From Halorussus caseinilyticus (lineage in GTDB: Archaea > Halobacteriota > Halobacteria > Halobacteriales > Haladaptataceae): DNA of 64,000 nt. The stretch is from the NCBI RefSeq assembly GCF_029338395.1, contig NZ_CP119809.1:3100001-3164000 (forward strand), read 5' to 3'. Position numbers and translations under genes: made by a program. Below the pieces are notes generated by a model that worked only from the letters and a program-made list of their open reading frames with translations, made no database searches and was not told where the DNA came from. Positions 1 to 7,728 of this stretch are shown here, piece after piece; the first letter of the stretch is position 1, and every line of letters begins with the position of its first letter.

Positions 1-1
1 A

Positions 2-1078
2 ACCGGTCCGAGCGGTCGCGTGACCGAACAGGACGTGCGACAGGCCGCCGAGTCGCCCGACGTGCAGGACACCTCCGGAAGCACGGAAGGCCCATCGCCG
101 ATGGACTCCTCGGGTTCGACCGGCGGCCCGAGTCCGGAATCGACCGGCGGTGCCACGAGCGGACCCGCACCGGAGTCGGCCGACCGCGACCGGACGCTGG
201 CCGCGCCCGCGACCCGACGTATCGCCGAGGAACAGGGCGTGAACCTGAACGCGGTCCCGGCGACCGAACAGCGAGACGGCGAGGCGTTCGTCACCAGCGA
301 GGCCGTGATGCAGTACGCCGAGGCCCAACAGCAGGCCCAGCAGGAACAGGCCGAGACTGCCGCCGCGACCCCGGCGGGCGAACAGGTCGAGCGCATCCAG
401 TACAAGGGCGTCCGCAAGACCATCGGCGACGCGATGTCTCGGTCGAAGTACACCTCGCCCCACGTCACCCACCACGACACCGCAGTCGTGGAGAATCTCG
501 TGGACACCCGCGAGCGACTCAAGCCCAAGGCCGAAGAGCAGGGCATCCGCCTGACCTACATGCCGTTCGTCATGAAGGCCGTGGTCGCCGCGCTCAAACA
601 GCATCCGAAACTCAACGCCGAACTCGACGAGGAGGCTGGCGAAATCCTGCGCAAGAAGTTCTACAACGTCGGTGTGGCGACGGCGACCGACGCCGGACTC
701 ATGGTGCCCGTGGTCGACGACGTAGACCAGAAGGGCCTGCTTCAGATTTCCAGCGAGGTCAACGAAGTCGTCCAGAAGGCCCGCGACCGCTCCATCTCGC
801 GCGACGAACTGCAGGGTTCGACCTTCAGCGTCACCAACTTCGGCGCTATCGGCGGCGAGTACGCCACGCCCATCCTCAACTACCCCGAAGCGGCCATCCT
901 CGGCATCGGCGAACTGAAACAGCGCCCCGTCGTGGAGGACGGCGAAGTCGTTGCCAAACACACCCTCCCCATCTCGCTGTCCATCGACCACCGCATCGTG
1001 GACGGTGCCGACGCCGCGGCGTTCGCCAACACGTTCATCGAGTACGTCGAGAACCCCGAACTCCTGCTTCTGGAGTAA
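2..1078 (+). CDS. 2-oxoacid dehydrogenase E2 (dihydrolipoamide acyltransferase), 5' end outside window
   Basis: C-terminal part of the E2 core that transfers acyl groups from lipoyl-lysine to CoA in a pyruvate or branched-chain 2-oxoacid dehydrogenase complex. The frame is open from base 2 and reads the end of a peripheral subunit-binding domain (TGPSGRVTEQDV), so the true start lies upstream and the GTG at 20 is internal. A Ser/Gly/Pro-rich linker (about residues 15-60) leads to a second E3/E1-binding-like segment (LAAPATRRIAEEQGV), an Ala/Gln linker, and the acyltransferase domain ending in the catalytic motif DHRIVDG. The E3 gene follows after about 210 bp, as usual in haloarchaeal pdh/bkd-type operons. 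The substrate cannot be told from E2 alone. Confidence 0.95.
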   Translation, partial: TGPSGRVTEQDVRQAAESPDVQDTSGSTEGPSPMDSSGSTGGPSPESTGGATSGPAPESADRDRTLAAPATRRIAEEQGVNLNAVPATEQRDGEAFVTSEAVMQYAEAQQQAQQEQAETAAATPAGEQVERIQYKGVRKTIGDAMSRSKYTSPHVTHHDTAVVENLVDTRERLKPKAEEQGIRLTYMPFVMKAVVAALKQHPKLNAELDEEAGEILRKKFYNVGVATATDAGLMVPVVDDVDQKGLLQISSEVNEVVQKARDRSISRDELQGSTFSVTNFGAIGGEYATPILNYPEAAILGIGELKQRPVVEDGEVVAKHTLPISLSIDHRIVDGADAAAFANTFIEYVENPELLLLE

Positions 1079-1094
1079 GGTAGCGTCTTTCGCT

Positions 1095-1106
1095 CGTTTT
1101 TTGCGC
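1095..1106 (+). terminator. T-run downstream of the E2 gene
   Basis: A run of six T (gctcgttttttg) lies about 20 bp after the E2 stop codon and before the E3 gene. Archaeal RNA polymerase commonly terminates on such T-runs. This is a weak call because E2 and E3 are usually co-transcribed. Confidence 0.3.
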
Positions 1107-1287
1107 TGTGTCGGTTCCGGTCTTTGGTCTCACGACTGCGACCCGCAAGTGGTCGCGCTGGCACGCGCCGAAGATTCACAGAAGAACCGACGTACTCCTC
1201 CCGCCGAACATCCGTGAATTGCTAACACGACGGCCTCGCCGCAAAATCCACCTGATTTTTTACCCAGAAGGACGAGTTTCCAAACAT

Positions 1288-2712
1288 ATGGTCGTCGGAG
1301 ACATCTCGACGGGAACGGACGTGTTAGTAATCGGCGCGGGACCGGGCGGATACGTCGCCGCCATTCGCGCGGGCCAGTTGGACTTGGACGTGACGCTGGT
1401 GGAGAAAGACGCCTACGGTGGGACCTGCCTCAACTACGGATGCATCCCCTCGAAGGCGATGATTACGGCCTCGGACCTCGCTCACGAGGCGGGCCACGCC
1501 GAGGAGATGGGCATCTACGCCGACCCCGAGGTGGAGATGGGCGAGATGGTCGGTTGGAAAGACGGCGTGGTTGACCAGTTGACCGGCGGCGTCGAAAAGC
1601 TCTGCAAGGCCAACGGCGTCGAACTGATGGAAGGTCGCGCGGAGTTCGCCAGCGAGGACAAGGCCCGCATCGTCCACGGCGGCGAGGGACAGGGTTCCGA
1701 GACCGTCGAGTTCGAACACGCCATCGTTTCGACTGGAAGTCGGCCCATCGAGGTGCCGGGCTTCGACTTCGGCGACGACCCGGTACTCGACTCCCGGCAG
1801 GCGCTTGCGCTGGAGGAGGTGCCCGAGAGCCTCGTCATCGTCGGCGCGGGCTACATCGGGATGGAACTCGCGGGGGTCTTCGCCAAGTTGGGGACCGACG
1901 TGACCGTCGTGGAGATGCTGGACTCCGTGCTTCCGGGCTACGAGGACGACCTCGCGCGCCCCGTCAAGAAGCGCGCCGAGGAGTTGGACATCGACTTCCA
2001 CTTCGGCGAGGCCGCCAGCGGGTGGGAGGAGTCGGGCGACGGCATCACCGTCCGGACCGAAGACGAGGAGGGCACCGTCTCGGAGTTCGGCGCGGAGAAG
2101 GTGCTGGTCGCCGTCGGGCGCGAACCCGTCACCGACACGCTCGAACTGGAGAACGCGGGCGTCGAGACCGACGAGAACGGCTTCGTCCAGACCGACGACC
2201 GCGCCCGGACGAACGTGGACCACATCTACGCCATCGGCGACGTGGCGGGCGAACCGATGCTCGCGCACAAGGCCAGCAAGGAGGGGCAGGTCGCCGCGGA
2301 GGTCATCGCGGGCGAACCCTCGGCGCTGGACTATCAGGCCGTCCCCGCCGCCGTCTTCACCGACCCCGAAATCGGCACGGTCGGCATGACCGAACAGGAG
2401 GCCCAAGAGCAGGGCTTCGAACCTGTCGTGGGTAAGTTCCCGTTCAACGCCTCGGGCCGGGCGCTCACGACGGGCCACGCCGACGGGTTCGTCCGCGTCG
2501 TCGCGGACGAACCGAGCGGGTTCCTGCTTGGCGCGCAAATCGTCGGCCCGGAGGCCTCCGAACTCATCGCCGAACTCGGCTTCGCCATCGAGATGGGCGC
2601 GACGCTGGAGGACGTGGCCGCGACGATTCACACCCACCCGACCCTCAGCGAGGCCGTGATGGAGGCCGCCGAGAACGCCCTCGGACACGCGATTCACACG
2701 CTGAATCGGTAA
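1288..2712 (+). CDS. lpdA: Dihydrolipoyl dehydrogenase (E3)
   Basis: FAD-dependent E3 that reoxidises dihydrolipoamide with NAD+. At 474 aa it has the family's usual length. Visible are the FAD-binding GAGPGGYVAA near the N-terminus, the redox-active disulfide motif GGTCLNYGCIPSK, the NAD-binding Rossmann motif GAGYIGMELAG, the second FAD motif HIYAIGDVAG, and the C-terminal dimer-interface catalytic pair in HTHPTLSE. The ATG at 1288 is chosen because it sits just before the FAD domain; the open frame extends upstream to 1108 without homology. It follows E2 on the same strand. Confidence 0.96.
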   Translation: MVVGDISTGTDVLVIGAGPGGYVAAIRAGQLDLDVTLVEKDAYGGTCLNYGCIPSKAMITASDLAHEAGHAEEMGIYADPEVEMGEMVGWKDGVVDQLTGGVEKLCKANGVELMEGRAEFASEDKARIVHGGEGQGSETVEFEHAIVSTGSRPIEVPGFDFGDDPVLDSRQALALEEVPESLVIVGAGYIGMELAGVFAKLGTDVTVVEMLDSVLPGYEDDLARPVKKRAEELDIDFHFGEAASGWEESGDGITVRTEDEEGTVSEFGAEKVLVAVGREPVTDTLELENAGVETDENGFVQTDDRARTNVDHIYAIGDVAGEPMLAHKASKEGQVAAEVIAGEPSALDYQAVPAAVFTDPEIGTVGMTEQEAQEQGFEPVVGKFPFNASGRALTTGHADGFVRVVADEPSGFLLGAQIVGPEASELIAELGFAIEMGATLEDVAATIHTHPTLSEAVMEAAENALGHAIHTLNR

Positions 2713-2852
2713 CGGAGTTCGCGTCTCGGCTTTCTCGTTTTTACCGGCGGACGCCCAGTCGGGCAACGTACCGATACACTCGGTGGAACTAACGACTCAC
2801 TGGCACCGTACCCTAGCCAACTATTATGTTACTTGGTAACGAATACCGTGGC

Positions 2853-3062
2853 ATGTCTCGTTCCAGAACCGGCGGCCACTCCCCCTTCGAGCGACTCCGG
2901 ACGCGCTTCGACCGCGACGACCTCGAATGTCCCAAGTGCGGGTACGACGACGCCGACGGCCGATGGCTCGTCGAGACCACGGGCGGCCGGATTCAGTACC
3001 GCCACCTCTGTCCGAGTTGCGGCCACGTCCGGCGACGGACGTTCCGCCTCGGCGGGGAGTGA
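2853..3062 (+). CDS. Small zinc-ribbon protein (HVO_0649-like)
   Basis: A 69-aa protein with two CxxC pairs: CPKCGYDD and, 26 residues on, CPSCGHVRR. Together they form a zinc ribbon, with the rest basic and acidic residues. I recognise it as resembling the haloarchaeal HVO_0649 family of small zinc-finger proteins, with moderate certainty. The start at 2853 (MSRSRTGG) is preferred over the ATG at 2826, which would add nine residues overlapping the promoter-like AT-rich stretch. The function is unknown; such micro-proteins often bind nucleic acids or partner proteins. Confidence 0.75.
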   Translation: MSRSRTGGHSPFERLRTRFDRDDLECPKCGYDDADGRWLVETTGGRIQYRHLCPSCGHVRRRTFRLGGE

Positions 3063-3159
3063 CGCCCGCCGCGGCGTCGTTCGCGGCCCGACGACCGGAC
3101 GGTCCGCGCTCCGTCCGCGTCTGGACCGATTTATACGGCGGTAGCGGTCTCTCCGAGAC

Positions 3160-3291
3160 ATGCAACCGTCGGACTCCGGGGAGTCGTCGGAGAACGAACA
3201 CGGCTGGGAAGTCGTCGAGAACATCGACGTGGACGGGCCAACTCACACCGCGATTCCACTGAGCGAGACGGAGTTAGAGAACGAGACGTGA
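3160..3291 (+). CDS. Small acidic hypothetical protein (43 aa)
   Basis: ATG at 3160, TGA at 3289. The peptide starts MQPSDSGESSENEHGWEVVENID and ends LSETELENET. It is very acidic with no Cys and no membrane segment. A TATA-like element (gatttatac, about 3128-3136) lies about 25 bp upstream, fitting a leaderless transcript. Composition and codon use are typical of haloarchaeal micro-proteins. The function is unknown. It is too short for most gene finders, so real coding rests on the promoter and codon bias. Confidence 0.6.
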   Translation: MQPSDSGESSENEHGWEVVENIDVDGPTHTAIPLSETELENET

Positions 3292-3442
3292 GGCGAAGCA
3301 CTGCTTGCCTCTTAGAACGAATTATCGATGCTAGACAACGGAAATTCTATGGATAAGATAATGATAACTTGCTTTTGTTCTTCGGCCGAAAATCTGTCAC
3401 ACCCGACGGCCTTTTAGCGTCCACCGCGAAACAACCGGGCAC

Positions 3443-4255
3443 ATGCAAGCAGTCACGCTCGGACCCGAGGGAACCTACTCCCACCGGGCCGCCAGCGCAG
3501 TCGCCGACGACGTGGCGTTCCGCGAGTCCGTGACCGCCATCGTGGAGGCCGTCGCGGACGGCGAGTACGACCGCGGGGTCGTCCCGATAGAGAACAGCAT
3601 CGAGGGGAGCGTCACCGAGACGCTGGACGCCCTGAGCGACCGCGAGGTCGCCGCCGTGCAGGAAATCGTCACCCCAATCCGTCACGCCCTGCTCGCCCGG
3701 CGCGAGGAGTTCTCGGTCGTCGCCAGCCACTCCCAAGCGCTTGCGCAGTGCCGGTCGTATCTCGAAACCGAGTACCCCGACGCCGACCTCGAAGCGGTCG
3801 CCAGCACCGCCCGCGGCGTCGAACACGCTCGCGAGAACCCCGACGTGGCGGGCATCGGCCACCCGGCCAACGCCGAGGGCGACGACGACCTGCGGGTCGT
3901 CGCCGAGGGGATTCAGGACCGGACTTCCAACGCCACGCGTTTCTTCGTTATCGCGCCCACCGACGAGCGGTCGCAGGCGGGCGGCAAGTCCTCGCTGGTG
4001 GTCTACCCCAACGCCAACTACCCCGGTCTCCTGCTCGAACTGCTCGAACCGTTCGCCGACCGGGACATCAACCTCACCCGCGTCGAGTCCCGACCGAGCG
4101 GAGAACGCCTCGGCGACTACGTGTTCCACCTCGACTTCTCGGTGGGACTCTACGAGGGCCGCGCGCAGGAGGCCATCGCGGAGTTGGAGGACATCGCCGA
4201 GAACGGGTGGGTCCGGCGTCTCGGGTCCTACGACACGAAACACGTCCTGTACTGA
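3443..4255 (+). CDS. pheA: Prephenate dehydratase
   Basis: Converts prephenate to phenylpyruvate in phenylalanine synthesis. A 270-aa monofunctional form: the PDT catalytic region (start LGPEGTYSH, then VPIENSIEGSV, and the TRF catalytic motif in NATRFFVI) is followed by a C-terminal ACT regulatory domain with the phenylalanine-sensing ESRP motif (TRVESRPSG). No chorismate mutase domain is fused. A TATA-like cttttagc (about 3408-3415) lies just under 30 bp before the ATG. It stands alone. Confidence 0.95.
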   Translation: MQAVTLGPEGTYSHRAASAVADDVAFRESVTAIVEAVADGEYDRGVVPIENSIEGSVTETLDALSDREVAAVQEIVTPIRHALLARREEFSVVASHSQALAQCRSYLETEYPDADLEAVASTARGVEHARENPDVAGIGHPANAEGDDDLRVVAEGIQDRTSNATRFFVIAPTDERSQAGGKSSLVVYPNANYPGLLLELLEPFADRDINLTRVESRPSGERLGDYVFHLDFSVGLYEGRAQEAIAELEDIAENGWVRRLGSYDTKHVLY

Positions 4256-4320
4256 CTCGCTTCGGCCGGTTTTGGCTACTCGGTGACTCGGTACTTTCTG
4301 GAGGCAGGGAAGGTCTCTGC

Positions 4321-4423
4321 CCGCCCGCTCGCGGTCGTTCAGCGACATCTCTCCAGCTCGCTTCGCTCACCTCCGAGAGGGGTCGCTGAGACGACCACGG
4401 GCCTTCGGCCCGCGAGCGGGCGG
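4321..4423. repeat. Large inverted repeat, structured intergenic element
   Basis: CCGCCCGCTCGCGG (4321-4334) is the exact reverse complement of 4410-4423. Inside, GTCGTTCAGCGAC (4334-4346) pairs imperfectly with 4382-4395, and a small hairpin GGGCC-TTC-GGCCC sits at about 4399-4411. The whole could fold into one long branched stem downstream of pheA. It may be a terminator, an RNA element or a short mobile remnant. Confidence 0.6.
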
Positions 4424-4462
4424 CACCTTTATCCCACCCACAGCGGTTAGTTGCCCGGGCGC

Positions 4463-4552
4463 GTTCCGGCGGTTGGTCAGTCGGGGGCGTTCCGGCGGTT
4501 GGTCAGTCGGGGGCGTTCCGGCGGTTGGTCAGTCGGGGGCGTTCCGGCGGTT
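4463..4552. repeat. 26-bp tandem repeat, 3.5 copies
   Basis: The 26-bp unit beginning gttccggcggttggtcag and ending tcgggggc is repeated exactly at 4463, 4489 and 4515, with a partial fourth copy from 4541. It lies between pheA and the Hsp20 gene in DNA with no plausible gene. With the inverted repeat at 4321-4423 it fills the 387-bp gap 4256-4643. Confidence 0.9.
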
Positions 4553-4643
4553 TTCTCACCGAGCGTCCGCGTCGGCCGGAGGCCGACGCTCGCGGCGACT
4601 GAATTTTTAAGACCGATGGCGTTGGACTCCAGTCGGGGGAACT

Positions 4644-5087
4644 ATGGCAGGACGCAAGAATCCGTTCGAGGACTTGGAACAGATGATAGAACGCATGAGC
4701 CGCCAGTTCGAGAAGTCGATGGGCGGGATGGAGATGGGGGACCTCGGCGACGGCGGCGCGTCGGTGGACGTGGCCGACCACGGCGACGAGTTCGTCGTCA
4801 CCGCGGACTTGCCGGGCTACCAGAAGTCCGACATCGACGTGACGCTCCGTGGCGACCACCTCCAGATTCGTGCCGAGAGCGAACAGGAGTCCGAGGAGAC
4901 CGACGAAGACGACGGCCAGTACATCCGGAAGGAGCGCCGCCACCGCGCGGTGAATCGCTCGGTGACGTTCCCCGAGGACGTAGACGAGGAAGGCATCTCG
5001 GCCCAGTACCGAAACGGTGTGCTGACCGTGACGCTCCCGAAGATGAGCGCCGAGGAAGGCGACTCCCACCACATCGACATCAGCTAA
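4644..5087 (+). CDS. Hsp20/alpha-crystallin family small heat-shock protein
   Basis: ATP-independent holdase chaperone, 147 aa. A helical N-terminal arm (residues 1-40, Met-rich) precedes the alpha-crystallin beta-sandwich from about DVADHGDEFVVTADLPGY to the conserved GVLTVTLPK near the C-terminus. The usual I-x-I/V tail motif is only weakly present (HHIDIS). The start at 4644 follows AT-rich aatttttaaga about 35 bp upstream. It is 38 bp ahead of the peroxiredoxin gene and may be co-transcribed as a stress pair. Confidence 0.93.
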   Translation: MAGRKNPFEDLEQMIERMSRQFEKSMGGMEMGDLGDGGASVDVADHGDEFVVTADLPGYQKSDIDVTLRGDHLQIRAESEQESEETDEDDGQYIRKERRHRAVNRSVTFPEDVDEEGISAQYRNGVLTVTLPKMSAEEGDSHHIDIS

Positions 5088-5125
5088 GCGCAAACGCCTT
5101 CCGGTCCCGCGCGCAACCCTCGGGC

Positions 5126-5578
5126 ATGACGCTCGACACAGGCGACGACGCGCCGACCGTGGAGGCGGAGAACCAGCGCGGCGAGACCATCGCGCCCGAC
5201 TTCTCGGAACCGACGGTGCTGTACTTCTATCCGCGCGACGACACGCCCGGTTGCACCGTCGAGGCCGAGCAGTTCGACGCCGAACTGGAGAGCTATCACG
5301 ACGCTGGCGTCTCGGTGTTCGGCGTCTCGACCGACGACGCCGAGAGCCACGAGGAGTTCGCCGAGAAGTACGAACTCCGCTTCGACCTGCTGGCCGACCC
5401 CGAGGGCGACATCGCCGACGCCTTCGACGTGGACACCTCGCGGGGCGCGACCCCGCGTACCACCTTCGTCCTCGCAGACGGCGAGGTGAAGGCCGTCTAC
5501 GAGGGCGTGGACCCCGACGGCCACGCCCGAGCGGTCCTGAGCGATATGCTCGACGACGAGTTGGTCGCGCTGGAGTGA
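5126..5578 (+). CDS. Bcp/PrxQ-type peroxiredoxin, single cysteine
   Basis: Thiol peroxidase reducing hydroperoxides. A 150-aa thioredoxin fold with the peroxidatic Cys43 in DTPGCTVEAE and the PRTTFVL segment near the end. The resolving Cys of E. coli Bcp, five residues on, is Glu48 here. No other cysteine is present, so it must work as a 1-Cys enzyme with an external thiol. The ATG at 5126 gives the normal length; the frame is open further upstream without homology. Confidence 0.92.
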   Translation: MTLDTGDDAPTVEAENQRGETIAPDFSEPTVLYFYPRDDTPGCTVEAEQFDAELESYHDAGVSVFGVSTDDAESHEEFAEKYELRFDLLADPEGDIADAFDVDTSRGATPRTTFVLADGEVKAVYEGVDPDGHARAVLSDMLDDELVALE

Positions 5579-5649
5579 CCCGCCGGTAGCCCGGTCGCGG
5601 GTACTCAAATCGCCGATACCGTTTTTCCCGGCCGCGCCGAACCGCGGAC

Positions 5650-6087
5650 GTGTCCTCGCGCCGAGCCAGACTCGTCGGCGGTCTTCAGTGGGCGATTACC
5701 GGCGCGTACGTCTTCCTGTTCGGATTTCTCGCGGTCGCGTGGTACCTTCGGGCCACCCGGACCGCCGTCGCCCTCGACCTCTCGCCCGCGTTCGTCGCCG
5801 TCGTCGTTGCGAGTTTCCTCGCCGGGTACCTGTGGGTCGGGTCGTGCGCGCCCGCCGCGGGCGCGCACGACCGGCGGGTCGAGGTGGTCCTCACGATGCT
5901 CGTTCTCGGCTTCCTGCTCCCGTTCGGCGTGCCACCGCTGTTCGACCGCCTCGGCGTCGGCCGGACGCTCCCGCTGTTCGGGGTCGGCGTGGCCTACGCG
6001 CTGACGCTCGCGCTCTCGTACGGACTGGTCTACGGTCTCGGATTCCGGTTCTTCCTCGGCCCGGAGCGACCGGACGCCCGCGAGTGA
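5650..6087 (+). CDS. Small multi-spanning membrane protein
   Basis: A 145-aa protein starting with GTG at 5650 (MSSRRARLVGG). Four hydrophobic segments are visible: about residues 12-32, 45-65, 78-98 and 106-128, with charged loops between and an acidic tail. No enzyme motif or cysteine pattern is recognised. It points towards the convergent nuclease-like gene, whose stop is one base away. Probably a haloarchaea-specific membrane protein of unknown role. Confidence 0.7.
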   Translation: MSSRRARLVGGLQWAITGAYVFLFGFLAVAWYLRATRTAVALDLSPAFVAVVVASFLAGYLWVGSCAPAAGAHDRRVEVVLTMLVLGFLLPFGVPPLFDRLGVGRTLPLFGVGVAYALTLALSYGLVYGLGFRFFLGPERPDARE

Positions 6088-6088
6088 A

Positions 6089-6556
6089 TCAGAGAAGCGA
6101 CCCGACTTCGGCGGCCGTTTCGTTGGTCCGCACGCGCCATCCCTGCGGCCAGTCACCGCCGCGCTTCGGCGGGTCGATTGGAATCCGCAGGGGGTGAAAC
6201 GAGACGTGTTCGACCGACTCGGCGGCCGTCTCGCCGACGAACTCCGCGACTTCGCGCTTCGAGGACACGCCGCCCGACGCGAGGTCGTAGTAACCCGAAA
6301 ATAGTTGGCAGACGACCACCTCGTCGTACTCGTCCACCTCGCCCTCGTCGGCGTAGTAGAATAGCTTCGCGGTGTTGTTCACGGGGTCTGCCCGTCGCCA
6401 CTCGACTTCGACCGTGACGAACCGGTCTGGGCTCGTGCCCACCACGTCCACGGGAGTCCGCCGGACCCGATACTCGGTCTCCCAGTCAAGCGACGGCCGT
6501 CGCTCCGCGAGGGCGTCTCGGAGTCGGTCTCGAACCGCGTCGGCGAACTCGCCCAC
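6089..6556 (-). CDS. Hypothetical protein with a possible PD-(D/E)XK nuclease-like core
   Basis: 155 aa, recognised only by pattern. An N-terminal helix (EFADAVRDRLRDALAER) is followed by DVVG (Asp37), then VTVEVEWRR (Glu50, Glu52) and Lys64. This spacing resembles the helix-beta-beta core of PD-(D/E)XK phosphodiesterases, with ExE where ExK is usual. The C-terminal half (FHPLRIPIDPPKRGGDW) is not recognised. It stands alone on the minus strand and ends one base from the neighbouring membrane-protein gene. Not assigned a function. Confidence 0.65.
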   Translation of the reverse strand: MGEFADAVRDRLRDALAERRPSLDWETEYRVRRTPVDVVGTSPDRFVTVEVEWRRADPVNNTAKLFYYADEGEVDEYDEVVVCQLFSGYYDLASGGVSSKREVAEFVGETAAESVEHVSFHPLRIPIDPPKRGGDWPQGWRVRTNETAAEVGSLL

Positions 6557-6773
6557 GAGCTGGTCCGACTCGCGGGCGGCACCTCAACGTTTCGACTGGC
6601 CGGACCTACCGGTGTCGGGACTTCTCCTCGACCTGTCGGTTGCCAACCACCCGCCCGAAAGCGTCTACTTGCCGTCGTGTAATCGTTCGCGGTGCAGACG
6701 CGGGACCGTTACGCGCGGACCCTCTAGAACATAATGAAAAATAATTAAGAACTGGCTCGGCGTACTCTCTCGT
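6557..6773. other. Intergenic region with promoter of the OsmC gene
   Basis: 217 bp between divergent genes. The right end (6731-6750, aaaaataattaagaactgg) is AT-rich, with a TATA-like element 25-40 bp before the OsmC start. No gene is seen. Confidence 0.5.
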
Positions 6774-7379
6774 ATGGCCTCAGAGACCATCAAGCACGGA
6801 GTAGACCTAGAACAGTTCGCGGCGTTCCTCGAACACGGCACCGAGAACCCCGACGACGTGATGCTCGGACTCGGCGCGACGGGTATCGACGAGGGGCGGC
6901 CGATGCACACGCTGGCGAAAATCGACGGATACAGCTACGGCGGCGACGAGATACGCCGGGCGACTCGGGAGTACACCTTCCAACTCGGCGCGTTCAAGGA
7001 AGTCGAGAGGGACGCGGGGTTCGTGGACCCCGACGACCGGCCGGAACCGGTCGAAGTCGCGCTGGCGGCGCTCACAGGGTGCATCAACGCCACCCTCGAC
7101 GTGGTCGCCATGGAGAACGAAATCGAGTTCGAGAACCTCGAAACCGAGGTCAGCGTGACCCTCGACCCGCGTGCCTTCTTCGGCATCCGGGACGCAGACG
7201 ACGCTGGCGACGTGTACGACGACTTCGCCATCGACGTGGAAGTCGCCGGGCCGGACCTCACGGACGCGGACGCCGAGACGCTTCGGAACGGCGTGGCTCG
7301 CTCCCCGGTGTTCAACCTCATGTCACGGTCCCACGAGATGACGCCGGAAGTTCGCGTGAAAGACGCGCAAGCGGCCTGA
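6774..7379 (+). CDS. OsmC family protein
   Basis: 201-aa member of the OsmC/Ohr superfamily (thiol-dependent peroxide or thiol metabolism, cytoplasmic). The family motif around the central helix cysteine is clear: EVALAALTGCINATL with Cys103. The second catalytic cysteine of Ohr/OsmC, expected in the C-terminal half, is absent: the region reads RSPVFNLMSRSHE. It therefore resembles the one-cysteine subgroup. An N-terminal extension of about 45 residues (MASETIKHGVDLEQF) precedes the domain. Monocistronic. Confidence 0.88.
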   Translation: MASETIKHGVDLEQFAAFLEHGTENPDDVMLGLGATGIDEGRPMHTLAKIDGYSYGGDEIRRATREYTFQLGAFKEVERDAGFVDPDDRPEPVEVALAALTGCINATLDVVAMENEIEFENLETEVSVTLDPRAFFGIRDADDAGDVYDDFAIDVEVAGPDLTDADAETLRNGVARSPVFNLMSRSHEMTPEVRVKDAQAA

Positions 7380-7458
7380 TTCGCCGACCGCTACGTTTAG
7401 TGAACGCCCGCGTTCCGGCCACAAACGCTTATTTCTCCCGCCGTCGATACGTCTCTTC

Positions 7459-7704
7459 ATGAGTGCCGGAGGTTCCGACGAAGCAGACGACGACGCGATA
7501 CCAGCGCCGGTCAAAAAGGTCGCGCGGACGGTCACGCCGCCCTACCGCGGACGGCCCGACACCGAGATGACGACCATCGGAATCGTGTACTTCCTCGGGC
7601 TAGTCGTCCTGTTGATTCCGATGTTGCCGTTCATCGCCATCGTCTGGGTTATCTCGAAGGTGACGGGCTACTTCGCCCGGAAAGCGCCGACGGAGGACCT
7701 GTAG
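7459..7704 (+). CDS. Small membrane protein (81 aa)
   Basis: A charged N-terminus (MSAGGSDEADDDAIPAPVKK), a conserved-looking TPPYRGRPDTEMT segment, then one long or two short membrane segments (TIGIVYFLGLVVLLIPMLPF and on to about residue 67), ending in a basic patch and EDL. This layout is common to a small haloarchaeal membrane protein family whose function is unknown. A TATA-like acgcttattt (7428-7437) lies about 25 bp upstream. Confidence 0.75.
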   Translation: MSAGGSDEADDDAIPAPVKKVARTVTPPYRGRPDTEMTTIGIVYFLGLVVLLIPMLPFIAIVWVISKVTGYFARKAPTEDL

Positions 7705-7728
7705 AACGGTCGAGTCTTGGCGAACGGA

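Noticed and set aside
1324-2766. Long minus-strand open frame opposite the E3 gene
   Set aside because: A shadow of lpdA: no recognisable domain and composition forced by the coding strand.
4463-4552. CRISPR array
   Set aside because: The 26-bp units are directly adjacent without spacers; no cas genes nearby.
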